Source: Phycomyces blakesleeanus NRRL 1555(-) (Eukaryota > Mucoromycota > Mucoromycetes > Mucorales > Phycomycetaceae). Taken from it: a DNA stretch of 64,000 nt. The stretch is from the NCBI RefSeq assembly GCF_001638985.1, contig NW_017265161.1, positions 483,544-547,543 of the forward strand, written 5' to 3'. The translations under genes were made by a program, and so were the position numbers. How positions within the stretch are numbered: the stretch's first letter is position 1; each line of letters starts with the position of its first letter. Shown piece after piece: positions 48,926 through 60,483 of the stretch. The notes beneath the pieces are model-generated. The model did no database searches. It saw only the letters and a list, made by a program, of their open reading frames with translations, and had not been told where the DNA came from.

Positions 48926-51900
48926 ATGTCCTCTACTTCTGATCTTTATAATAAGAAGTGCTATTGCACAAAATGCAGCAATAATAAACAAGGCTACAGC
49001 TTTGTTCCTATACGAATCCTCCAGCGTCACAATAAAAGAGCAAGATATGAAGACATAGAAAGAAGTGAAAGAAGTATGTTTTGTTTTTCATTTTCATTTT
49101 CATTTTGGTTATTTTATATAATGTTTTATTTCAATAGATGTATCTGTTCAAAGAAATCTCATGGATATTGATTTTGAAAGTAAGAAATGTTAATTGTGAT
49201 AAAAAGAGAAGTAAACTAAAAATTGAATTCTATATGTAGCTACATCAAACCAACAAACTGGACCCATAGAAGCAATGGGCGGTCAGACCAACTCGCCTGT
49301 TTGGGAAGGAGCCCCAATTTCTGACAATGAGGTTGCTTTTAGCAATGAGTCGAATGGCGAAAGCAGTGATGGTGATGAAAATGACAATGACAAAGAAAGC
49401 AATGGTGGTGAAGAAAGTGAAGACAATGAAGAGAATATTGTTGAGATTGAAGTCGAAGAATTCGATACTGAACGTCAGTCTATGTTAATTAACTAATAAA
49501 AAAAGATCCAAAAAAATTCAAGGAAAAGAACCAAAAAAGAAAAATCTGAAAAAAGGGGGGGTGTTAATTTTTTTTGTTTTTTTTTACAATAGATCCTTTT
49601 GCCACCCCAAATATGCCTGAAAATTTGGTACACAGATTCATTGCTACTTTTGTGGTAATGTTTGCTTCCCGCTATGTGGTCAATAAGGGTGCTGTTATCT
49701 TGGTCGAGTTCATCAACAAGCTCTTGTTGATTTAAGAGCAGGATTTCCAATTGCCTGTGAGTCTTTCTGGTCTCCAAAGCATGACAGGATTCTCAGCCAT
49801 GACAAAAGGGATTAAGAGATTTGTTGTGTGTCAGGATTGCTACAAGGTGTATGAGGAAAGTGTACCTGCTTCTTTGAATTGTGATTTCGTAAAGCTTGGT
49901 GCACATACCACCTGTAATTGCAAATTAATGGTCGAATCATTGTCTGGTGGTTTGGTCGCAAAGAAGTCTTATATATATCAGTCTCTCACACGTGCTTTTA
50001 AAATTCTTTTCCTCTGTTCCGATTTCAAGCAAAAGATCATGCACTAGAACCAAGAATTCAAGATCACTGATACATTGTGTGATGTTTACGATGGTGAAGC
50101 CTGGACTGATTTGAAGGACAATGACAATGAAATTTTTGTTGAGCATCCTCGTTCATTGATGCTGACATTAAACATCGACTGGTTCCAGCCTTTCGATAGT
50201 ACTACCTATTCCTGCGGTGCTATCTACCTGGTGATTAACAACCTGCCTAGAAGTGAGCAGTTTAAAGCAGAAAATACAATCCTTGTTGGCCTCATGCCTG
50301 GACCAAAAGAGCCAAAATCAGAAGAGATCAACCATTATCTCAAGCCATTAGTCGACGAAATGATACAGCTCTATCTTGGAATACAGATACCCACCTATCA
50401 GCAAACAGATGGTACAACTGTTCGTGCAGCCTTATTGATGGTTGCATGTGATATACCTGCTGCCAGAAAGACTAGTGGGTTCACTGCGCACAACAGCACA
50501 TGCGCCTGTTACAAATGCGACAATCAATTTTCTTGTCTAACAGGCACTTCTTCTATCGATTTCCGTGGATTTGATTGTGACCAGTGGCGCCATCGAAGTG
50601 ATAGAGCAAACCGTGTGCATGCTGAGGAGTGGAATAGTGTGAGTACACCCTCAGAAAGGCAGCAGCTGGAGGTCGAATATGGTGTTTGATGGTCGCAGTT
50701 GTATTGATTTGGATACTTTGATCTAGTATGTGGAACGATCATTGATCCCATGCATAATCTTTTTCTGGGAACACCAAAGAGAATGATTGAAACATGGACA
50801 AAAATCAAAAAAATGAAAAACAATGATCTGCTTGCAATGCAGACAGTTGCAGCAACAATAATATTGCCAAGCAACTATACCAAGCTGAAAACGAAGATAG
50901 GAAAGGGCTTTTCCCACATGAAAGCAGATAAGTAGAAGTCTTGGGTATTGGTGTACTCTCCCGTGCTTCTAAAACCAGTTCTTCCATCCAATATGTTCAA
51001 TGGCTGGATGCACTATGTAAAAGCATGCCGTATACTTGTAAAGCCGTCAATCAGTTTCATCGAAATAGACCAAGCACACAGATATCTACAAGAATTCTAT
51101 CAATCTTGTGAAGATACATATGAACCAAAAGTCCTCACCTGCAATATGCACCTGCACCTCCATCTTCATGACACAATTCGTGATTTTGGACCCGTGTATG
51201 GCTATTGGCTCTTTGGTTTTGAGAGATACAATGGTTTGTTAAAGAATAACAAGACAAACAGAAAAGACGGGTTTGAAACAACCTATATGACAAAATTCAC
51301 TGCAGACGCATACAAAGCTGATTACGTACGAAATACGTTATCATGTCCAAGCCTCATTCCATTCCTTCCTCTTTTTGAAAAACTTACCTCTATGACCACA
51401 CCTATAACGACCTATGCCACTTATGCTCCAACCAACCAACAACCTTTCCAACTGCAAAAATTTGTAGACTCATCCTTAGATCAAGCAGCACCTATCAAAG
51501 GCAATGAACCACTCCTCCCATCCACCTTTCCTTTACAGTCCTTAAAAGAATCAACAATGAGTGATATTGATTATCCTCAATTGTTAGATTATTATAAAAT
51601 TGCCTATGCCATGCCCAATCTCATTTCTTATCACGATGCCAGATTGTCACAATATTTTGTAAATAACCAAATCACAAAATTGAAATCAATTGATCTCCTT
51701 GGCCAAACATATATTGGGAACAACAGTTCTGGTAAGCGTGGGTCACTCGTTCAAGCTTTCTTCCGTAGCAGCAATGGCCAAACTTCAAGCCTATATACCG
51801 GACAAATTCAGTATCTTTTTATACATTCATTTACTCTTGTGGTGATCCAGACACTCGGATGTTGGATTTATCACATATAAGAACATATTCATATTGGGAT

Positions 51901-52650
51901 AGCGTAGTAGCTATCATCTTGTCAGTATAAAATATATATAAATGATTAAGTAATCAGCCCAATAATTATTACAGTTAGTACTGTAGATAATATCTTAAAG
52001 ATTGTTAAGATAATTATATCATACTGCCGGGTAAACTGTGTCAGATCGATATGGAGCTAATTTAGTAGGAAGTCCTAAAGCTCTAGTATAAAAGAGAAAA
52101 GAATAGCTAAGAGCTAAAGAAGTATGATTTATGACTTGATGTCATAATTGTAACACCGACACTAGTTAAGCAGTAAATACACTCTAATAACCAAATATAG
52201 TAAAGGAAGAAAGCCTTAAGAAACTAAGACGTAATGACAAGAGCAGATTGTGTTTTCTTATAAAAAGGGACACTTTTTATTTATGAATAAAGACAACTGA
52301 TATACAGTCTCAAAGTATTTCTATACGTCTCTATTATCAAATATTTTATTTTTCTATTGTTTCGTACCTGAAATACCACAACTCTGTCTCCTCATCCAAA
52401 CCACTGAGCGTCAACATTACATCAAGACCAGCATGTTTTTGCATACATCCGATGGTATAATTTGACAAATGACAATGAACATAGAGATGAAGGTATTGCA
52501 ATCTGCTTGCCAGAATTCTCTGCTGATAATTATCACAGCATCTTGCCTGTACATTGCATACACTTAGAGGTCGCAACTGCTGTAGATGTAACTGATATGA
52601 ACAAAGAAAGAATGCTGGTCATTCCTATGCCAAAAAAATACTATGCCTGA
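48926..52650 (+). pseudogene. CACTA transposase (Tnp2 family), in-frame stops and LTR insertion
   Basis: The N-terminal exons start MSSTSDLYNKKCYCTKCSNN (48926-49073), then follow a short exon, an acidic exon at about 49241-49473, and the main exon from about 49592. The core reads LTLNIDWFQPFDSTTYSCGA, LVINNLPRSEQF, LVGLMPGPKEPK, VACDIPAARKTSGF, DPMHNLFLGTPKRM, SWVLVYSPVLLKP and LTCNMHLHLHLHDTIRDFGP, as in Tnp2 transposases. One frame is kept for more than 2 kb; stops include TGA at 50687-50689 and 50705-50707 and TAG at 50933-50935. A family C LTR interrupts it at 51838; removing it with one ACTCT copy gives an in-frame join to HVFAYIRWYNLTND and the end at 52650. Confidence 0.9.
51838..52380 (-). 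mobile_element. Solo LTR, family C (543 bp), inside the CACTA transposase
   Basis: Reads TGTGGTGATCCAGAC...GAAATACCACA, with perfect 5-bp repeats ACTCT (51833-51837 and 52381-52385). It is the inverse of the 29421 and 62667 copies. The transposase frame is restored when the LTR and one repeat are removed, which confirms the edges. Confidence 0.95.
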
Positions 52651-52802
52651 AGTCTTTATGAATAATTATGCACTATGATTTTTTATGCGAATAATTAAAT
52701 AAAAAACAAAGAACAAGTAATGCCTCTTTATGCATTTTTTAGTTATTTAAAGTATAAGACGTTATGAATGAAGAAAAAAAGAACAAAAAATATAAACTTT
52801 AT

Positions 52803-53973
52803 TTAGGGCCCATTTCTAAGAGCCCACTGAAGAAACTGTGATGCAATTGCATCAGAGACTGGTCTTTCAACGGTTTTGCCAAAAGCACGTGACAGCAATT
52901 GATGGCTATTTAAGCCTAAATCAGCTACCACTTTGTTGTCAACAAGTGTGATGAAGTGGTTGTACTATATTAAAGACATTAATATTTTATTCAGTATAAT
53001 ACAATATAATATATTAACTAAATTAAATATTTCAACTTTCAAAAAACTAAGTACCTCATCACTTCTCCAACCTGAACGACGAAGACAAAGCCCACTATAA
53101 GAAACATGAGGCAAAGTGCCATCGTCTGACTCACTAACAGACATAGCCTCTTCTATAATGAGACTAGAGCAATCTCTTTTCATCTCGTCATCAATAGCAG
53201 TCTTGTTAGACTGGTATGCTGTTTTGCGATGTTTCAAGTGCTGTTGAAAATATTAAATTAGTTTTCTTTTTTTGCTTTAAATTAATGACTTAGATAAGAA
53301 TTATTCAAATAATAAATAAATAAAGTATAAATTACCTCCTTTTCGCAGCTACTCCTTCTGTTGCGAGCATTGTCTGACTTCTTTTTAGCCTGAGACTTAT
53401 TAGCTGCACGCTTTCTGCTAGTGAAGTTCGTGTAGACAAAGTCACGAACATCACTTTTTCTCAGTCCTGCTCCTACAAAATTTCTTTCCAAGTAGGCAAC
53501 GAGGTTTTCTATCAACTCAGTGGTTGGCGACTGGCTGAAGTTGACAGCTGTGTTCCACCTTGGCTTGCTATTGTTGGCTTGAATTTCAGCCAAATGTTTT
53601 GACTTGAACTTAGGGTCCCACAAATGCTCCCGAAGAAGTCTCTATTGAATCGTGGTAAGTTATTAAAGATATAATTTACTATATGTATGATACATACATA
53701 GGCTTTTGTTTTGTTGACTGATTTTGCATCAGAAGCCATGGTGGGAGAACCAGCTACATTCATTTCCATGCTCACAGGAGCAACAGCATGCACTAAAGCC
53801 ATCGGCTGACTCTGCAAAACAGCAGACACAGAAGTGTTCGAAGTTTTTGCTTTGAGATCAGCAACGTCTTTCATGACAGTGGTCATGTCACAACGCAAGA
53901 TGGCAAGAGAGTTTGTCATCTCTCTCTCAGCAGGAGTGCGTCGAGTGGGATGGCTTTCATTTTGGTTTGCCAT
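52803..53973 (-). CDS. Intact CACTA accessory protein, 309 residues, four exons
   Basis: Minus-strand exons: 53973-53698, 53641-53336, 53240-53055 and 52964-52803. All introns are GT-AG and phase 0, giving 309 residues without a stop. The protein starts MANQNESHPTRRTPAEREMT. A helical, coiled-coil-like part follows (MTTVMKDVADLKAKTS), then LLREHLWDPKFK, a strongly basic block SRKRAANKSQAKKKSDNARN, an acidic Ser/Asp stretch and CLRRSGWRSDEYNHFITLVD. No named domain is recognised. Its place inside the element, opposite and convergent to the transposase, suggests the second transposon protein, comparable in role to TNPA-type subterminal-repeat binders of plant CACTA elements (inference). It is the only undamaged transposon gene in the window. 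Confidence 0.78.
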
Positions 53974-54696
53974 ATTCTATTAATTTAAAAATATAAGTTC
54001 AAATATGTATTAACTGTTAATGTTTTTATATTCTTTGAATAAATTTCTATTATAAACTACAATTATATTTATTATCAAACATACCAAAATAAAAGACAGA
54101 AAAAGATGGGGAGATAGAGAGAGAAAGTGTGAGTAAAAGTAAGAATAATTGTAAGAGTGCGTGAGCAAAGGTGAGTAGGATTGTAACAAAAATGTATATT
54201 TATATTTCCAAAAAAAAAAATGTCTAGTCTTGATTGATCTTGATTAAAAGAATATATCTAAAGTAACTTCTTGTATACATACTGTGTAAATTGATACAAA
54301 GGTTGCTTTTAGATACTATATCATTATATCAATTATGTTTTTTGGATTTTTTTTTTGAGTTTCATTTTTTTTAATTACCTATTTTGTTTTTTTTGTATTT
54401 TATTTACTTATTTTTTTATTTATCCATATTTATCCATATTTTTTCTTATCAACTATTTTCTTTTCTTTTCTTTCTCTTTCTGATTTTTGTTACAACTGTG
54501 AATTTTACTTGTAAGATACATTCTTCTTAAAAATACTTCTGTACAGACAACAACAAGATTAACACATTCTGTTGTTCTAGATACATATATACTCTCTTAG
54601 TGTTTTACTATATTTGCAAACTTTTTTGGTAACATATCTTCTTTTTTTTAAAAATTCTTTTCTTCAAATGTAACTAAATAATAATTATTATTTCAG

Positions 54697-55308
54697 CTGT
54701 CATAGATACTAGCGTGTTTTTTCTTTCTGATGTATTCTCTTTACAATGGTCATCTGAATTAGTCCAGGTTAGTAACTATACTTCATGTCATCATCCTATA
54801 AAATTATTCTGACTTTTCTCCTTCTTTTTTATAGACAATATCGCCAAAAATATTCCCTACAATTAAACAATACCATCAACACAGTAATACTTTATTTTTT
54901 ATTTACTTTTAATATTTATCTGACAGAATATAATTTTTATTACAGATGAATGTTTATCTGCCAAACACGCAATGAATCAAGAACCTCTATCTCTTGGCGC
55001 CGTCATTGACATGGTAGAACTTCTTCTTTTATTCTCTTAATATGTATGATAGTATTATTTATACTGTATATTAATATATGTTTTTTACTAAAGATTATAT
55101 CAACTCTTGACAAGTACTATCTAGGTCTACAAATAAATCGACTTTCTTTGGGTACGTTCATTACATATTCTGTCACCCAATTTACTCAAACTAACTTCTC
55201 TATATTATTTTTATTGTTAAAGAAATTATACTTGATGCTATGCCTCAAACTCTCAAAGTTTTATTTTTATCTTCTTCAGTCATTATATTATATATATCCT
55301 CAAATTAA
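54697..55308 (+). CDS. Putative multi-exon gene of unknown function inside the CACTA element (5' end unresolved)
   Basis: Five exon-like segments join with GT-AG borders and consistent phases: 54697-54767, 54835-54883, then one ending VIDM|GTAGAA (about 54946-55013), one starting IISTLDKYYLGLQINRL (about 55096-55151), and one starting EIILDAMPQTLKVL to TAA at 55306-55308. Joined text includes VIDTSVFFLSDVFSLQW, TISPKIFPTIKQYHQH and ECLSAKHAMNQEPLSLGAV. I cannot match it to a family. No start codon was found and the last exon drifts into AT-rich codons, so the true end may be another splice. It could be a third transposon gene or a captured host gene fragment. Chance is less likely given five phase-matched joins, but not excluded. 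Confidence 0.45.
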
Positions 55309-55997
55309 TATATCACTCACAACAGGTAAATATTTAAATACACATCTAATTTCTCTTCTATTATGTTAAATAGTATCTGTGCCAAAGATAACTACTGAAT
55401 ATGAGGGTTTACAAACATTATATATAAAGCACTGCTTGATTTGAGTCATATGAAGAATACTAGTGAAGACGGCCCAAGGCATATAATATTATTCCAATAC
55501 TATCAACCTAGAATCATTCTATTTTTTCTAATAAATACAAAAATAAACTATAATTCAAACCAATAATAATTGAATATCAAGTAATTGGGGGAGCAGATAA
55601 TCTATGACCTCATAATAAAGAGTGTTAATGATTGGCTTATAAGCAATAAAATGTTCATGGTTCTAACTATTCACTCAGAGATAGTTCAACAATACACATG
55701 TGATGCAGTTTCTGATTATTAATCTTTAACATGGAAACAGATTGTATTACAGCAAAAAACAAAGTTTGAAATAAAGTTTTCTTGGTACTCTATTATATAC
55801 AAAGATATAAGATTACTATTGACCCCAACTTCACTAATGGTATCAAACTTTACATTTGTAGATAGCAGGTCTGTGCACATGTAACCAGATCAGCTTTGGT
55901 ACCAGTGTAAATAGGCAAAACCCCACTGTAAAATGCAGAATATTCACAATAGTATGCCTGAATTTCCCCGTGTGTATTTATTGTTATTTTTCCAGTG

Positions 55998-56599
55998 ATA
56001 CTCAAGTCCATATCATACTTATTATCATTATCAACTAAAATGCGTTTTGATTGATGCTGTCATCGAAGGTAAAAATAATTTTAACTGTCATTACTATTAT
56101 TTACCAAGGGGCATTTTTGACTGAAACTGTACATTTTTGAAAAAGGTGTGCTTTAACTCACATTGGCACTTTCAATTAACACCCCTTTTGATCAGTAGTG
56201 CTTATCTTGATGATGTCAGTAAAAGAGTATCAGACTATAGCCCTCATTATCTGCATCTATTTCTTTAAGTTTTATACATAAACAAGAAAATAATGCTATT
56301 AGATAAATATATATTCACTATCTTAAAAAACTATTAGTACAACACAGATAATATAAATATGTCTTTTCTACCAATGTGTTTAGACAGTACTATTTTTTTT
56401 TTAATTGTTAACTATTAGAAGGCTGTTTTTCTTTGCCTTTGGTATTAGAGAGTAATTGATAATTTATTTAAAAAAAAATATAAATTATTTGGTTATTAAT
56501 TATCCTAAATATACATATACCTCTTTATAAAGCCTAAAGAATATCTAATCACTCACAAGTAAAGAGTACGTGTCTGTTTCACCGGTGCTCTTTTAATGG
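55998..56599. other. Spacer between CACTA element and solo LTR, nothing recognised
   Basis: About 600 bp of A+T-rich DNA. No open frame of note and no clear repeat. It may be the 5' part of the next Tnp2 element, whose left end I could not find. Confidence 0.5.
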
Positions 56600-57002
56600 T
56601 GTTGTATTCAACATAATTGTAGATTTAAATTAAAAGTACAGACACTCAATAAATACATACATTGAGTTACGGACAACTAGTAACAATACTAAAAGATATA
56701 TCTTCCCTTATACAAGGAAATTACGTAAAGAACATACTAAGACAAATACTAAGACTCTAGTCAATAACACTAAAAACATAAGAACTAAATCATAGAAGAT
56801 AATGGTAGAGAAACAGACATTACATGATATCATCATATTATCACCAAGCTAAATACAATGTCTATATAAACGCACAATACTAATAGCAATAGAACAGCAC
56901 CTCTTTTCTGATTCTTTCACTTCTTCTAATAAAGCAAAGTCTCGCCATACTCTTGTCTGCACTTGCTTTATTTTATATCTTATTTTTACCTCATACATAA
57001 CA
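56600..57002 (+). mobile_element. Solo LTR, family D (403 bp)
   Basis: Begins TGTTGTATTCAACATAATTG and ends TACCTCATACATAACA, flanked by perfect 5-bp repeats AATGG (56595-56599 and 57003-57007). Unrelated to families A-C except for the terminal TGTTG. It lies about 430 bp upstream of the second Tnp2 pseudogene. Confidence 0.92.
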
Positions 57003-57430
57003 AATGGTACCCCCTTGTCAACTAAGAAGTATTTGAACTTACATCATAATTATTAATGAAGAAGAATCTTTTCAACCACAAGAATTATTTACTGACAAGT
57101 GTTTCATCTAGCATTGACATTACTGTAATCATTGCTTTATCATCACTATGAGAGAGAAAAAGAAAAAGAGTCACAAGCATTTTGGTTAAAAAATAAAGAG
57201 TATATAAAGACGTCTTTTACATTTAATGAATAGCACCAAAATCCTCTTTGCAGTTTTATTTTATATATTACATATGTACTAACCCAATCAATATGTCTTC
57301 TTCTAACACCAGCCAGTAGAGAAATAGAATATCTACACAGCAATACCAATGTGATCAATGTGTCTTGTTTTTTGATAACTAACAGAAGCTGCAAAACCAC
57401 AAGAGAATTCACATAAGAGATTCAGCAACA

Positions 57431-60400
57431 ATGACTGAAATTGACCAGTCTATTCTGGATGATGTTGACATGTACCATGACGAAAATGATACTAGTAATG
57501 AAGATGAATCTGTTAGCAGTTCAGGTAATGAAAAGAGCTGTAACTGTATTATTTATTTTCCAATTACTAAATAATGTATTACAGGATATACTATGGAGTC
57601 TATGGAGCTTGATAATACTATTTTATATAAGTGCGCATGTAATTTTGAGGACTGTGAGAGTGAAGCTCACATTTACGACAGCAGCCAAATCAATACAAAT
57701 ACTTTTACCAAGGCCAAGTTGATGAGTATTCATCTGTCTCAATTGATGCTACAGCATAGAATTGCTAGAGCAGCATATAGAGACATTGTTCAATTTATAA
57801 ACACTGTCATCGGAGACCGTGACGATATAATGATAGGTAAAATATTATATTTTCTGTTACCTTGTACTTTAATTCCAGATCACTAACATGTAGGGATATT
57901 GTTTTTTTTAGAACCTGGGGCTAAGATCAGTCATGGCAAAACTGTTGATGCTTTGCTCAAGTCAAAGTCAAGTGTCAAGGGTCATGAGTATGATGTCTAC
58001 TCTAGTGGTTGTCAATTGTATGGCATTAATGACAATCAGGAATCTTGTGTTGACTGTGGCAAACCGCAATACAAGACTGATCCAAATCAAAGTCAGACAT
58101 CAGCTGCCAGTATGAAACTTATGTTAGTTGGGAATATGCTTTCTCAAATGTTGGCAGATCCAGCCACAAGAGAACTTCTCTGTTACAGAGCAAACTGGGA
58201 ATCTGTAGCTGTTCAGCTAACCGACATTTTTTATAGTGACAATTATAAGCAGTTAGTGCAGCAGGACCTGTTCTCCAATCCCAATGATATTGCCATTGGG
58301 CTTTATACCAATGGGTTTGTCAATCAAAAGAAAGGAAAAAACTCATATACCATCATCCATTGTATAATATTCAACCTAGACCCATCTATCAGATAATTAA
58401 TTAATTTATTATGATTTATTATTATTATTACAATTTTTTTAAAAAAAAGTTACTAATAAAATACTTAGATATACCAACAAATACCTTTTGCAACTGGCAA
58501 TCTTGCCTGGCCCCAAGAAGTCAACTCATTTGGACTCCTTTCTTATACCCATCATCAATGAATTGGGAGATCTTGAGGCACATGGCTTGGTTGTCAAGCA
58601 CAATGGAGTGGAGCTTTGCAGATCCAAGGTCTATCTGCTGCTTGCTTCTGGCGATATTCCAGCTGTAGCTGATATGGCCCACATTGGTTCCTATACAAGT
58701 TTATTTGGTTGCCGTTTTTGTGAGACCAAAGGCAAATGTTCTACTAACAGATGGCACGGCATGTACTTTGATGACATTTCCGCCCAGTTAAGACCTTTGG
58801 AAGACTTCAAAGTAGGCAACCCTGTAAGTATATAAATGTTTAACTAGTTATCTTTTTTTCATACTAAATAACTGCTTGTAATAGTTGAAGAACATATACT
58901 AGCCAAGCATATATACCCAACTCTCAACCTTCTCTGGATCATCATTTTTTGCATTAGATGAACTTTATTTAATTGCAAGAGAGATTAGAAAGCTTGTGTA
59001 TGACCTGATTACTGTCCCCCTCACAAAGGAAACCAAATTTTATTATACCCATCCAGACAATACCCTCAACACCACTGAATACCCTTTTTATATACCAAGA
59101 GCAGACCTTGTAACAATTGGAAACTGTATCACCGGCTTACAAAAATATATACCTACCTTATTTCAAGGCAGTTTCAATAACGTATTTGCTAAGATCGATA
59201 ATATTTGCGTAGTTGACTAGCTTGACTTTCTCTTATACCTTATCCCCACTTTGGTTGTACCTTATTTACCAAATAGGGCTGTCAAAACAGCTCTATTATC
59301 TCTCGTGAAAGATTGCACACTTGCCTTGCAATAGACATTGACATCAGAATTACTTGATGAAATGGAGTTGTAAGTTATTATACATGTCATATATTATCAT
59401 TACAAATAGCTGATTGTTACTATTTTTTAAATATTAATAATAGATACTTCAAGTACTGACACTCATTTTTATACTAACAAGTTCAGAATAATACCCTGTC
59501 TTGTAGTGTTTTCCGATCAGTGCAACATTACTTGGTGCATACACCCTATATCATCAAGCAGCAAGGCCCCCTGCAATGCTACTCCACTCACTCAATGGAG
59601 AGAGTAATTGGTGTCTTCTCGAAATTGATAAAGTCCAAATCAAAGGGTGGCCAAAATGATAGTTTTCTCATCGAGCAATTTGTGATTCACAATTATACCA
59701 GCATGGCAATCAGCATCTGTGATGAAATCAATCTCATTTGGACAAAGCCGTATGGAAGAGAAAGCTACATGGACCTTTCTAATGATCCTAGTGGTGCGCA
59801 GTTGTGGGAGCCGTTTCATTAGTTTGTTAATTTGAATGATGATTTGGTGGAAGGTGTAGGCGGCCCTAGTGTAAAGGAAGCTTTATTGAAATATTACCAA
59901 AGAACAACAGGCTTGACTGGCCACAAGTTTGGTGACTCTGTTGTTGTTGTAGCTGCACATCTGTGGATGGACTCGACTGTATATTCCTTATGCATGTACC
60001 GAAGAAAGAAAAATGAGACTAGTTGTGGCAACTATTACATGATGTTAACTTGCCCCTATAGAAAGTAAGTATAATATTTTTTGATATACAGTCAAAAGTT
60101 GCTTACATTCTATTTATTTATTTATTTTAGCAACTGTAATGTCATTGTTCACAGCTGGCTCATTGGTACAGTACAGTTCTACTTTCAGCATGTAGATTTT
60201 CATGGCTTCCCACACTTTCTTGCTTTCATAGAGGTCATGAAGAAATATAACGCGACTGGCCATGACTCATCAGTACCTATTAAAAAAACAACAGTCATAA
60301 AGCATCTATACACTAGGCCACCAAATGCAACCAACTTATGGAGTTATAAGTGTAAATAATATTTGTTATCAAGTTGGTCTGGTTCAATACCCACCAAATG

Positions 60401-60483
60401 GAAACCAGTTTTATGTAATTGCGCCCTATTATATCTTTAACAATAGCATGCGCATTGTTAAAGACAATCTTTCCATTCTGTAA
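57431..60483 (+). pseudogene. Second Tnp2 (CACTA) transposase, different lineage, broken
   Basis: It starts MTEIDQSILDDVDMYHDEND (57431-57524) with further exons from 57585, about 57911, 58469 and about 58885. Tnp2 text: DIAIGLYTNGFVNQKKGKNS, LAILPGPKKSTHLDSF, LLLASGDIPAVADMAH, GCRFCETKGKC, FFALDELYLIAREI, YLVHTPYIIKQQGPLQCYS, SMERVIGVFSKLIKSKSKGG. Damage: the donor at 58393 reads AT instead of GT; TAG at 59218-59220 and 59332-59334 where related proteins have Trp; a frameshift near 60340. The end VIAPYYIFNNSMRIVKDN runs to TAA at 60481-60483. Its proteins differ enough from the 48926 copy to be another CACTA lineage. Its terminal repeats were not identified. Confidence 0.88.

Larger units (their letters stand above)
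48669..55997 (+). mobile_element. CACTA (En/Spm)-like transposon, 7.3 kb, both ends found
   Basis: The left end begins CACTGGAGAAATGACC; the right end, inverted, reads CACTGGAAAAATAACA. Both are flanked by ATA (48666-48668 and 55998-56000), the 3-bp target duplication typical of CACTA elements. The left end recurs at 63469 and 63685. It contains a Tnp2 transposase pseudogene (+), a solo LTR within it, an intact accessory gene (-) and an exon series (+). The right terminus rests on a short, imperfect match plus the target duplication. Confidence 0.8.

Noticed and set aside
49275..49496. Acidic 73-residue frame as a separate small gene
   Set aside because: It is an exon of the Tnp2 transposase: the GAAC|GTCAGT donor joins in frame to the segment starting PFATPNMPENLVH.
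55370..56600. Search for the left end of the second Tnp2 element, for example CACTTTCAATTAAC at 56168
   Set aside because: No convincing inverted partner downstream of 60483 and no matching 3-bp duplication.
60434..60464. 11-bp inverted repeat TCTTTAACAAT resembling a terminator hairpin
   Set aside because: It lies within the C-terminal coding relic of the second Tnp2 transposase (IFNNSMRIVKDN) and is probably fortuitous.
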